A DNA stretch of 64,000 nucleotides from CALUVN01 sp944323595 (GTDB lineage: Bacteria; Cyanobacteriota; Vampirovibrionia; Gastranaerophilales; Gastranaerophilaceae): positions 2,108,001 through 2,172,000 of the forward strand of contig OZ006972.1 in assembly GCA_963931255.1 (NCBI GenBank), given 5' to 3'. Of the stretch, positions 1 to 8,074 are shown piece by piece. Made by a program: the position numbers and the translations under genes. Within the stretch, counting starts at the first letter, position 1. The number at the start of each line of letters is the position of its first letter. The notes beneath the pieces were generated by a model, which did not search any database, had not been told where the DNA came from, and saw only the letters and a list, made by a program, of their open reading frames with translations.

Positions 1-1
1 A

Positions 2-1282
2 ATATCAGCAGGCTACCACTTGCAAAAGCAAGGGGAACAGGTTGTCATCTATGAACGTGATAATGACTGGGGCGGCTTATGCGGAAATTTTACTATTAAA
101 GGCTTCCGCTTTGACAAATTTGTTCATTTTACTTTTGCTCCTGATGAGTATACAAGAAATATTTTTGAAGAGTCTTCACCGACATATTCACATCCAAGCA
201 TTTCTTATAACTACTATAACGGATACTGGTTAAAACATCCTGCACAAAACAACCTTGCACCGCTGCCTACAGAAGAAAAAGTAGCAATTATAAAAGATTT
301 TATTAACAGAAAACATACACCTGTAGACGCAATAAAAAATTATGAAGAATGGCTGCGAGTGCAGTATGGAGATTATTTTGCAGAAAATTTCCCGTTTAAA
401 TATACACGAAAGTACTGGGGCGTAGAAGCTAAAGACTTGGAAACACGCTGGGTAGGGAACAGAATGCATTCACCTGATTTGGAAGAAGTTCTGCGCGGAG
501 CTTTTGAAATTCAGGACAAAAATTTTTATTATACAAACTATATGAAATACCCTAAAAAAGGCGGATTCCGTAGTATCTTAAATAAATGCCGAGAGGGACT
601 GGATATAAGATTTAATAAAGAAGTTGTAAGAATTAATACAACTGAAAAATTGGTAGAATTTGCTGATGGGACTAAAGCGGGATATTCAAGGTTAATATCA
701 AGTCTTCCATTGCCGGAAATCATAAAAATGCTTAATAAGGTACCGGAAAACGTGCAAAAAGCTGCGTTTAATCTTCAGCATACATCAGGATACATGGTAT
801 CTCTGGGATTTAATAAACCTGATATTGCAAAACATTTATGGTTTTATATTTATGACGAGGATATTTTACCGGCAAGAGTATATTCACCGAATCTGAAATC
901 ATCAGATAATGTTCCTGAGGGCAGCAGTTCTTTACAGGCTGAGATATTTTTTGCAAACAAAGGCGGAGCAGATATTACAACAACCGGTGTTTCCGCGTGC
1001 GGATGGAAAGTTCCATCAGCAGAAGAAGTTTTGCGCAACACTACCACTAAACTTATTGAAATGAAACTGTTTAAAGAAGAGGAAATTGTTGTAAAAGACA
1101 TACGATTTGAAAAATATGCAAATGTAATTTTTGACAAAGATATATACAAAAATCGTCAAATAGTCCTTGAGTATTTGAAAGGAATTGGAATAGAGAGTAT
1201 AGGACGTTTTGGCAAATGGGAGTACATGTGGACTCACCAGGCGTTTGAAAGTGGGATATTAAATACAAACATAAACTGCTAG
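2..1282 (+). CDS. FAD-dependent amine-oxidase/UDP-galactopyranose-mutase-like oxidoreductase (5' end missing)
   Basis: The frame is open to the window edge and begins inside the dinucleotide-binding fold (ISAGYHLQKQG followed by VVIYERDNDWGGLCG), so the GxGxxG start of the gene lies outside. The FAD fold followed by GGLCGNF, the HPAQNNL segment and the PFKYTRKYWG block match FAD/NAD oxidoreductases of the UDP-galactopyranose mutase and protoporphyrinogen-oxidase-like group that recur in glycan loci. It probably rearranges or oxidises a nucleotide sugar, but the substrate cannot be read from the sequence. It points toward the leftward glycan operon and converges with the aldolase gene, with about 70 bases between them. 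Confidence 0.75.
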   Translation: MSAGYHLQKQGEQVVIYERDNDWGGLCGNFTIKGFRFDKFVHFTFAPDEYTRNIFEESSPTYSHPSISYNYYNGYWLKHPAQNNLAPLPTEEKVAIIKDFINRKHTPVDAIKNYEEWLRVQYGDYFAENFPFKYTRKYWGVEAKDLETRWVGNRMHSPDLEEVLRGAFEIQDKNFYYTNYMKYPKKGGFRSILNKCREGLDIRFNKEVVRINTTEKLVEFADGTKAGYSRLISSLPLPEIIKMLNKVPENVQKAAFNLQHTSGYMVSLGFNKPDIAKHLWFYIYDEDILPARVYSPNLKSSDNVPEGSSSLQAEIFFANKGGADITTTGVSACGWKVPSAEEVLRNTTTKLIEMKLFKEEEIVVKDIRFEKYANVIFDKDIYKNRQIVLEYLKGIGIESIGRFGKWEYMWTHQAFESGILNTNINC

Positions 1283-1354
1283 ATACATAGACAAACTGGA
1301 AAATAAATTTAGCTAGAATATCATCCTAAACGGTATAATTAAGGCTGAAACTGC

Positions 1355-2977
1355 TTAAATATTTTGTAAAACATTTAAGCTTAAATTTGTATTAGTAACA
1401 ATGTTTAATTCAATGTCTTCATGTTTTTTTAGAAAATCATTAAACATTGCAGATAATTCCTTATTTAAGACTTTTTTATCATTAATGCTTAAATTCAAAA
1501 CTATGTTATTGTCTATGTAATTTGATGAATCCGAAGAATAACCGTCAAAACCAGCAATAAATATTTTTTCTGCACCGAGCTTTGCTAACAGACGCAAACA
1601 CATTATGGTGGAGTTGTCAAAGTATTTCCAGCCACGTTTTATTAACAAATTATAGTTAACAATAAATTCATTGACATCTTTTTCTGTTTTTATGTTTGAA
1701 GTAACAATTTTATTAGTATTTACAAAAATATTATGGAAGTTTTCTTTTGAATACTCATACCGCAAAATATTAGAGTAAAAAATAAAATCTGGTTTTATAT
1801 CAGGAATAACTGCATTTATGCAAACAACAACCGGATTGAAAGCATTTATAACTTTTTTAACTTTTGCATATTCTTCTTTAACCGACTTTCCTGGAGCAAC
1901 AAGCAGTATACTTCGGTCTGCAAATATATTTTTTAACTCTGACATAGCAATGGAATCATCAATAGATTTTGAAAAATAGCTAACCAGAGAATTCTCCAAA
2001 GCATCATAGTCATAGCGTTTTTCTGAGTTTTTATCAATTGATTCCACAATAATTCTCATATCTTTTGCTTTTAAATTATGTTTATTTAAAAGATAACTTA
2101 TGTTATTGACATGAACGCTATACATTCCGGAAATAAAATGAGGAATATTATATCCCCAAGAATGAGCTTGTCGTATTGGCAATATATAACTGTCAAGAAT
2201 ATCCAAAATTTCATTGATGTCATAAGTTTTGTTCATCTTACGATTCAAATAATCTACAACAAGTTCTGTGTTTGCATTTCCTGCACCTCGTCCTATACCA
2301 GAAGCTGATGCATCTACAATTATATTTCGTTTATTCAAACTTAAATTTATTAATTCCTGTATGAGCATAAAAGATAATTGTAAATTATTATGAGAATGTA
2401 AGCCAATACAAATTTCTTCAAGCAAATTATGATTTAGCAGTGAATAAATACGTTGTAAGTCATCACAGTACATAGAACCGTAACTGTCCACAATATAAAA
2501 TGCGCTAGGTTTTAACTGATTTGTCAACTCTACTAATTCTAATAACTCCAAATCAGAATAACCTAAAGTATCCATTGGTTGAAGAAATACTTTATAACCT
2601 TTGCTCATTATTTTTTTTGCATAATCAATAACAGAAAATCTATCGTTTTTAAAAAAGCAAATGCGTACTATATCAATTCCTGATTTTTTTGATGTTATAA
2701 GTTTGTTTAAATCAAACATATTATATTCAATCATAACTGCGTATTGCGTATTTTCATTTTTATTTACAGGTAAAAATGCACTGATTTCTTCCATACATGA
2801 AAAAGTTGTACTTCCATCTTTTCGTGCACCATTTTTCACATATCCAATTTCGACTATATCGACATTTGCATCGGTTAATTTTTGGGTAATACCTTTTATC
2901 ACATAATCACCGAATATCGTCTCTACAACATAGCCACCATCACGCAATGTGCAATCCAATAATTTTATTTTATTCAT
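1355..2977 (-). CDS. DRE-TIM (HMG-CoA lyase-like) aldolase with C-terminal GT42/MptE-like domain
   Basis: The 540-residue protein starts at ATG 2977, chosen because GGAG lies seven bases upstream; a longer frame would run through the upstream gene's end. The N-terminal half has the DRE-TIM metallolyase signature (LLDCTLRDGGY), the metal-ligand HSHNN segment and a GIGRGAGNANTE segment, as in 4-hydroxy-2-oxovalerate aldolase and HMG-CoA lyase. The last ~190 residues form a different domain (ILLVAPGKS near its start, then KLGAEKIFIAGFDGYS) resembling the C-terminal domains of the GT proteins at 3628 and 16226. It is last in an operon one base after a CMP-sugar synthetase. This suggests it makes a keto-acid sugar by condensation with pyruvate or a related donor. 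The substrate is inferred. Confidence 0.75.
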   Translation of the reverse strand: MNKIKLLDCTLRDGGYVVETIFGDYVIKGITQKLTDANVDIVEIGYVKNGARKDGSTTFSCMEEISAFLPVNKNENTQYAVMIEYNMFDLNKLITSKKSGIDIVRICFFKNDRFSVIDYAKKIMSKGYKVFLQPMDTLGYSDLELLELVELTNQLKPSAFYIVDSYGSMYCDDLQRIYSLLNHNLLEEICIGLHSHNNLQLSFMLIQELINLSLNKRNIIVDASASGIGRGAGNANTELVVDYLNRKMNKTYDINEILDILDSYILPIRQAHSWGYNIPHFISGMYSVHVNNISYLLNKHNLKAKDMRIIVESIDKNSEKRYDYDALENSLVSYFSKSIDDSIAMSELKNIFADRSILLVAPGKSVKEEYAKVKKVINAFNPVVVCINAVIPDIKPDFIFYSNILRYEYSKENFHNIFVNTNKIVTSNIKTEKDVNEFIVNYNLLIKRGWKYFDNSTIMCLRLLAKLGAEKIFIAGFDGYSSDSSNYIDNNIVLNLSINDKKVLNKELSAMFNDFLKKHEDIELNIVTNTNLSLNVLQNI

Positions 2978-2978
2978 T

Positions 2979-3638
2979 TTATACTCCGTATGTTTTTCTA
3001 TAAAGATACTCTGCAACTTCAAAATCCAATTCTGTATCAATATCGGTCGCTTCTAAGGCCGAAATTCTGTAAAGATAAGGATTTTTACCAACAAAATTAC
3101 TAATCTCGATCATTCTTTCTCGAGAAATAATATTCAATGCTGAATCAAGCCCTAAAATATCAGGCAAATCTTGACTTCTAGGAGTTTTATCCGGATTATA
3201 ATTGTATGCTTTCCCATCAAGCCATAAAAAATCTTTCACTTCATGGGCTGTATTCAGAGAATCATATTCATCAGGCATTGTTTTATAAAAGTCAAGGGCT
3301 TTTTCAATTGTTTCATCTTTGATTAAAGGATTTGTACAATTTGTAACAAGAATAATATCCGCATCAATATTTTCTGCGGCATTACGACGAAGTTCATTTG
3401 TTGAAACCATATCTGTAGCATAGTATTGGTCACGCTTAAATGTTTCGCAACCAAGGTCACGCCCGATTTGAAGCATTACGTCATCATTTGAGTTCACCTG
3501 AACTGCATCAACACCCCTAATACGTTGCATTTGTTTAATTTTAACAGTTAAAAGATTACTGTCCGCAAATGGTTTTAAATTTTTATTTTTAACTCTTTGA
3601 GAACCGGAACGTACTGTTATAATAGCTTTAGTTAACAC
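2979..3638 (-). CDS. CMP-acylneuraminate-type cytidylyltransferase
   Basis: The 219-residue protein carries the cytidylyltransferase N-terminus AIITVRSGSQRVKNKNLKPF, a variant of the ARxGSKxxxxKN nucleotide-binding loop of NeuA and KdsB. The start is a GTG at 3638: GAGGAGG sits six bases upstream, whereas the upstream in-frame ATG at 3665 has no ribosome site. The GTG overlaps the preceding glycosyltransferase by 11 bases and the stop lies one base before the aldolase ATG, so the three are translationally coupled. It probably activates the product of the neighbouring aldolase as a CMP-sugar. A second, distinct cytidylyltransferase lies at 11088, and kdsB at 62095. Confidence 0.82.
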   Translation of the reverse strand: MLTKAIITVRSGSQRVKNKNLKPFADSNLLTVKIKQMQRIRGVDAVQVNSNDDVMLQIGRDLGCETFKRDQYYATDMVSTNELRRNAAENIDADIILVTNCTNPLIKDETIEKALDFYKTMPDEYDSLNTAHEVKDFLWLDGKAYNYNPDKTPRSQDLPDILGLDSALNIISRERMIEISNFVGKNPYLYRISALEATDIDTELDFEVAEYLYRKTYGV

Positions 3639-5487
3639 AAAAAACCTCCTCGTCAATATATTCATCCAGATGAAGCTGATTATTTTCGTCCGTATAAATA
3701 TCTTTAAAATACCCCTTTAAATTGACCGGATTTACGGAAATAATTTCAGTTTCAGGATAATTACGCTCTGCAAATTCTTTCACCAGTTTGTAACCCTTAA
3801 ACATATTTTTATGACACTCTTTTATGCATGATAGTGATAATGCCGATTGTTTCGTTCCATCCGAATACCCATCGGAGCTACAATCACATCCAACAAGAAA
3901 TATTCTTTTAGCACCGGTGTATAATGCAAAATGTATAGCTGGGAATGATACTGATGAAAAATCCATAAGAGGAGCAAAGGAAATGTCTTTATATATCGTA
4001 TCAAATGGCGCATTTGAATAGTATTGGTACGCATTACATTTTTCAATTATATGTTCAGGAATAATTAAATTTTTATGGCAAGGAGGAACAAATGTACCAA
4101 AGAATTTTACACAGTAATAATCGGCAGTTTCAAGAATATAATCTTGTACAGCATAGTAATCTTGCATAAATATGAAATCAAATTTGATATTTTTATTTCT
4201 AAAGGCTTTATTTAGTGCAATATGGATTGCTCCATCAATTTTATTTGTATATTTAGATGCGGATGGTCCACCAGCAACAATAACTATATCTCGATTTTTA
4301 AATATATTTTTATAAGGAGTGAATATTTTTTTATGCTGTTGCAAAATCATGTTTGTGTAAATAATTTCACTTCTAACTTCTTTTCTCAAACAGTTGTAAT
4401 CAAAATTTTTATTTTGTATCTTTTTTGTATAGACCTGAACACCACATATATAAAGCTTTTCTCTGTCTTTAGTGTATTTTTTCTTTATCACTCCACCAAA
4501 ATATTTTATCTTATTATTTTTTTTTACACAAATAAATTGTTTAATATATTGAATTAAAACCGGTTCTAATAATTCAAGTTCTTCTTTTGAATATACTTTC
4601 TTATTGAGATTATTATCTTTTAGAAGTTTTCTATAAAAATTAGCAACTTTGAGTTTAGTTCTAAAATTACATATTAATCCTGTTTTCTTTAGTCTGTTAG
4701 AATGAGAAAAGTAAGAATTAAATGTGCGTTTTATAAAATTGTTCATAAATGCACTGTCATAATCAGCGTATTTTAACTTATAGATATACTCATATGTTTT
4801 AAACAAATTCAGTATAAAATTATTGTCATGTATACTTGAATTTTCATTATCAAGTCTATAGTGATAAAATATATCATCTAGCGCGTAAATTCTATGATAT
4901 GTACTATAAACTACAGAATTGAATAAAATATCTTGAAATTTAATAGATTTATTGTTGACAAAAACATTGTGCAAAATACTTTTTTTGTATAGTGCTGACC
5001 ATATTGATGCGGAATATAATATTTGTTTGAATACTGCCTCGCCCGGTAAAATTGAGTTATTTACTGAAATAGGAAAAACTCGCGTTATTATATTTGATTG
5101 CTCTGATGTAAAATTATAATAATGAGTTTTTACAATATCCGCATTATTATCAATAATAGCTTTATAAAGAATTTCATACATATCAGCATCAACCCAATCA
5201 TCAGATTCAACTATGCCTATATATTCACCTCTGGCAACATCAAGACCTGCATTCATTGCACCACCATAGCCTTGATTTTCTTTTAAATGTATTACACGAA
5301 AACGAGAGTCTGACTGTTCATATTCTGATATCAGGTCTTTGGATTCTTTTGTTGCACCATTATCTATTAAGATAAATTCTATATCCTGCATGGTTTGCGC
5401 ATGCAAACTCTCCAGACATTGTCGTACATATTCTATTTTGTGGTTGTATATTGGTGTTAATACTGATACTTTGATATCGTCTGACAT
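3628..5487 (-). CDS. Two-domain glycosyltransferase: GT2 plus C-terminal GT42/DUF115-like domain
   Basis: Residues 5 to about 230 form a GT-A family 2 domain (VSVLTPIYN, NQGYGGAMNAG, metal-binding ESDDW at 94-98). After a basic linker, residues from about 395 carry IVIVAGGPSAS, a FIFMQDYY segment, SSVSFPAIHFALYTGAK and IFLVGCDCSSDG. The order of these blocks recalls GT42 (CstI/II) sialyltransferases and DUF115 motility accessory factors. The ATG overlaps the stop of the preceding GT8 gene (TAATG) and has a GGAGGAG site. With a CMP-sugar synthetase next downstream, the C-terminal domain may transfer a CMP-activated acid sugar while the GT2 domain adds a second residue. A paralogue lies at 16226. 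Confidence 0.78.
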   Translation of the reverse strand: MSDDIKVSVLTPIYNHKIEYVRQCLESLHAQTMQDIEFILIDNGATKESKDLISEYEQSDSRFRVIHLKENQGYGGAMNAGLDVARGEYIGIVESDDWVDADMYEILYKAIIDNNADIVKTHYYNFTSEQSNIITRVFPISVNNSILPGEAVFKQILYSASIWSALYKKSILHNVFVNNKSIKFQDILFNSVVYSTYHRIYALDDIFYHYRLDNENSSIHDNNFILNLFKTYEYIYKLKYADYDSAFMNNFIKRTFNSYFSHSNRLKKTGLICNFRTKLKVANFYRKLLKDNNLNKKVYSKEELELLEPVLIQYIKQFICVKKNNKIKYFGGVIKKKYTKDREKLYICGVQVYTKKIQNKNFDYNCLRKEVRSEIIYTNMILQQHKKIFTPYKNIFKNRDIVIVAGGPSASKYTNKIDGAIHIALNKAFRNKNIKFDFIFMQDYYAVQDYILETADYYCVKFFGTFVPPCHKNLIIPEHIIEKCNAYQYYSNAPFDTIYKDISFAPLMDFSSVSFPAIHFALYTGAKRIFLVGCDCSSDGYSDGTKQSALSLSCIKECHKNMFKGYKLVKEFAERNYPETEIISVNPVNLKGYFKDIYTDENNQLHLDEYIDEEVFCVN

Positions 5488-6620
5488 TATACTCCTCCGC
5501 GTATTTTTTTTGCCTTTTTAATTTTCTCTTTCCACAAATATCTTTTAGTTGTATAGTGTTCTTTTCTCTTGCCAAAGGTTATCTTTGATAACAATTTATA
5601 TCGCCAGTAAGCAAGTATATTTTTCCGGTATGAGGTTACACAGGCAAAATCTTCTTTACTCAATGCTGATTTATTTTTTACACTTGCAAACATTCTTTGT
5701 AAAATAATTTCGTAATATGGCGTTCTTCTTGCATATTGCCACCAGAGATATGCTAAATCTTTATCCGGTTTAACCCATGGTTTATTTGAACCAATCCAAT
5801 GAATTATGCTTTTATTTGTATTTGAACAATATTCTCTTATCTCTTCATTAGCTATTTTCTTTGCTTTTTCATCTATAATTTCGTAGTTCCACTCCCAAGG
5901 CAGAATACCTAAATTAAAGTCTAATACTTCATTTAAAATATCTTGATCTTGATATAAGTAATTAACTCCATTGGTTAATTTAGAAAGAAATTGCTCAAAA
6001 AAACTGTTTTTATTTAGTTTATCTATATCCATAAGCATTACACCAGTATTAAAATATCGATGAGGGTCTTTAATTTTTATCGTATTTTTTGAGTAGTCCA
6101 TTATATCAATACCGGTTATTTTAGCCTTGGTATTGACCCATGCACTCCATACGGGTTCTATTACTGATAAAACATACGAATCAGACATATCCAAATCATA
6201 GAGAATTTTAGGATCATTATTAAAAATTAAATCTATATCTGTAAATATAAGTCTTTTATATTTTGCAAAAATAATAGGTGTACTTAGCCTAAAATACGAT
6301 TCCTTACATAGGTAATAATGGGATATGTGTAAATTAGTATTTTCAAACAATACAGATGGATTAAAAAATCTTAATGATAAGTTTCTTTCTGTTTCAAAAG
6401 CCTCTTTTAGTATTCTTTTATTTTCATCTTTAATTGATTGTTCAAGAATTACAACATCATAATTTGTATTTTGACATGCATTTGCCTTAATAGATTCCAA
6501 ATAAACTGATAAATATGGCACATATTCATTTGATGAATTTGCAGCTATTGCAACGTAATTATCTTTCCAGACAGGTTCAAGCACTTCTATTCTATTATAA
6601 TCAACATTACTTTCAGACAT
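5487..6620 (-). CDS. GT8-family glycosyltransferase
   Basis: The 377-residue protein has the GT8 layout: an N-terminal VAIAANSSNEYVPYLSVYL block, the metal-binding TDIDLIF motif near residue 130, a DQDILN segment and the late IHWIGSNKPW block that resembles the HxxGxxKPW of lipopolysaccharide galactosyl/glucosyltransferases. ATG 6620 is preferred over the TTG at 6623 because of its distance from a GGGGA site. The C-terminus is basic, as is common for peripheral membrane attachment. It is first in the leftward operon and is a close paralogue of the divergent gene at 6954. The minus-strand promoter in the invertible segment would drive it. Confidence 0.85.
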   Translation of the reverse strand: MSESNVDYNRIEVLEPVWKDNYVAIAANSSNEYVPYLSVYLESIKANACQNTNYDVVILEQSIKDENKRILKEAFETERNLSLRFFNPSVLFENTNLHISHYYLCKESYFRLSTPIIFAKYKRLIFTDIDLIFNNDPKILYDLDMSDSYVLSVIEPVWSAWVNTKAKITGIDIMDYSKNTIKIKDPHRYFNTGVMLMDIDKLNKNSFFEQFLSKLTNGVNYLYQDQDILNEVLDFNLGILPWEWNYEIIDEKAKKIANEEIREYCSNTNKSIIHWIGSNKPWVKPDKDLAYLWWQYARRTPYYEIILQRMFASVKNKSALSKEDFACVTSYRKNILAYWRYKLLSKITFGKRKEHYTTKRYLWKEKIKKAKKIRGGV

Positions 6621-6644
6621 CAAAATCCCCTTTTACCTTTTTAT

Positions 6645-6669
6645 TCAACATAATATACATTGTGTTGAG
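6645..6669 (+). repeat. Left arm of 25-bp perfect inverted repeat (candidate inversion site)
   Basis: This 25-base segment is the exact reverse complement of 6801-6825. Each arm is itself nearly palindromic, with TCAACA at one end and TGTTGA at the other, which is typical of a recombinase core site. It lies in the leader of the GT8 gene at 5487-6620. Confidence 0.9.
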
Positions 6670-6693
6670 TTTTTAGCTGTAATTCTTACGGTA

Positions 6694-6722
6694 ATAATAT
6701 TAACACAAAAATAATAAAACAA
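6694..6722 (-). promoter_or_regulatory. Promoter inside the invertible segment, facing left as assembled
   Basis: Read on the minus strand, TTGTTT (6722-6717), a 17-base spacer and TATTAT (6699-6694) form a good sigma-70-type promoter. The start would be near 6687, giving a leader of about 67 bases for the GT8 gene at 6620 that crosses the left repeat. Inversion of 6645-6825 would turn the promoter toward the gene at 6954. Confidence 0.65.
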
Positions 6723-6800
6723 TACATTTTGCATAATACGTTGAATTTTTGTTACATATTGACTGCAGAAACCGCCTGTATCCCTCTTATCGCCATAATT

Positions 6801-6825
6801 CTCAACACAATGTATATTATGTTGA
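6801..6825 (-). repeat. Right arm of 25-bp perfect inverted repeat (candidate inversion site)
   Basis: This is the exact inverse partner of 6645-6669, separated from it by 131 bases. With base 6826 it is a near-perfect 26-base palindrome bounded by CTCAACA and TGTTGAG. Confidence 0.9.
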
Positions 6826-6953
6826 GCAATGAGCAAAAATTTACAGTGAAGATTGGGCACACAAATAATAAAAATTAAATATCAGAATGATAATTTGTAA
6901 ATGCGTGGGAATTCATCAGGCACTTGAAGAGGGTAGAAAGATAAACAAGAGCT

Positions 6954-8060
6954 ATGCAACAAACTATTAATAATATAATACTGGAAGAAATAAGCCCTAT
7001 CTGGCAAGATAATTACGTTGCAATTGCACTCAGCAGCAGTAATGAATATGTCCCGTATCTGTCTGTATGCTTGGAATCGTTAAAAGAGAACTCCTCAGAG
7101 AATAACAATTACGATATTGTAATATTTGAAGATTCTGTCACTGATTATAATAAGGACTTATTAAAAAAAATAATAGAACAAAAAAATATATCACTAAGAT
7201 TTACAACTCCGCCGCATATTTTTGACAAATCACATACTTATGGGCACGTTTCAAAGGAAACATATTTCAAATTAACTATACCGTTAATAATGAAAAAATA
7301 CCCAAAAGTTCTATTCTTGGACTCAGATATGATTATAGAAAACGATGTTGCGGAATTATACAAAACAGATTTGGGTGACTATGCGTTAGGTGGCTGTATC
7401 TGCTGTTTGTGGAACGGATTAATACATTTACATAAAGAACTGCTCAAATATCACACTAAAGAATTAGGTATAAAAGAAAACGGTATCTACATACAAGGCG
7501 GAGTTCTACTAATAAATATTCCTGAATGGATTAAGAATAATTATGCTGAAAAAATAATATCGGAAGTCAGCACAAAAGTTTACCACTGCGCTGACCAAGG
7601 TGCAATTAATTATATACTAAAGGGTGATATTAAAGTTATTGATAACAAATGGAATTATGAAACTGCACAGAAAAATTTTTCAGACGCAATATTGAATATA
7701 ACTGATGAGATAAAAGCAGTATGGGAAAAAGCAAGAATAACTCCTTATATTATTCATTATTCAGGACACTGCAAACCTTGGATTTTTCCAAACGAAGATT
7801 TAGCATATAGATTTTGGATTTATGCAAGAAAATCCGTTTTTTACGAACAAATACTATATACTTTTATAAATCAAAAAGACAGACAATCCGAATTAAGATT
7901 GCTCTGTTATAAAAATTACAAATCTATCATTTTAAAATATTGGATGTATAAACTTCTTTATCGCATTACATACGGAAATAAAAAAGAACATTACCGAAAA
8001 AGACGGGTGATGTACAAAAGAAAAATTGATACAGCCAAAGAATTACAAAACAGTTTATAA
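6954..8060 (+). CDS. GT8-family glycosyltransferase
   Basis: The 368-residue GT8 enzyme is paralogous to the divergent gene: both begin with a DNYVAIA...SSNEYVPYLSV block. The metal site is FLDSDMII and the late block is IIHYSGHCKPWIF. It heads the rightward glycan operon, and the next gene starts 14 bases downstream. The ribosome site is weak (AAGAG close to the ATG), so expression may depend strongly on which way the upstream promoter segment faces. The donor and acceptor sugars are not predictable. Confidence 0.85.
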   Translation: MQQTINNIILEEISPIWQDNYVAIALSSSNEYVPYLSVCLESLKENSSENNNYDIVIFEDSVTDYNKDLLKKIIEQKNISLRFTTPPHIFDKSHTYGHVSKETYFKLTIPLIMKKYPKVLFLDSDMIIENDVAELYKTDLGDYALGGCICCLWNGLIHLHKELLKYHTKELGIKENGIYIQGGVLLINIPEWIKNNYAEKIISEVSTKVYHCADQGAINYILKGDIKVIDNKWNYETAQKNFSDAILNITDEIKAVWEKARITPYIIHYSGHCKPWIFPNEDLAYRFWIYARKSVFYEQILYTFINQKDRQSELRLLCYKNYKSIILKYWMYKLLYRITYGNKKEHYRKRRVMYKRKIDTAKELQNSL

Positions 8061-8074
8061 CAATGAGGATATAA

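Larger units (their letters stand above)
6621..6953. promoter_or_regulatory. 333-base divergent intergenic region holding the candidate invertible promoter
   Basis: The region separates two paralogous GT8 genes and holds the inverted repeats and minus-strand promoter described separately. Outside the repeats there is only a weak fixed rightward candidate (TTGGGC 6853-6858, 17 bases, TAAATA 6876-6881). No gene is visible, and a 71-codon open frame here crosses both repeats and is not credible. Confidence 0.7.

Noticed and set aside
6645..6860. 71-residue minus-strand ORF in the divergent intergenic region
   Set aside because: It spans both inverted repeats and has no coding character. The region is better explained as a promoter switch.
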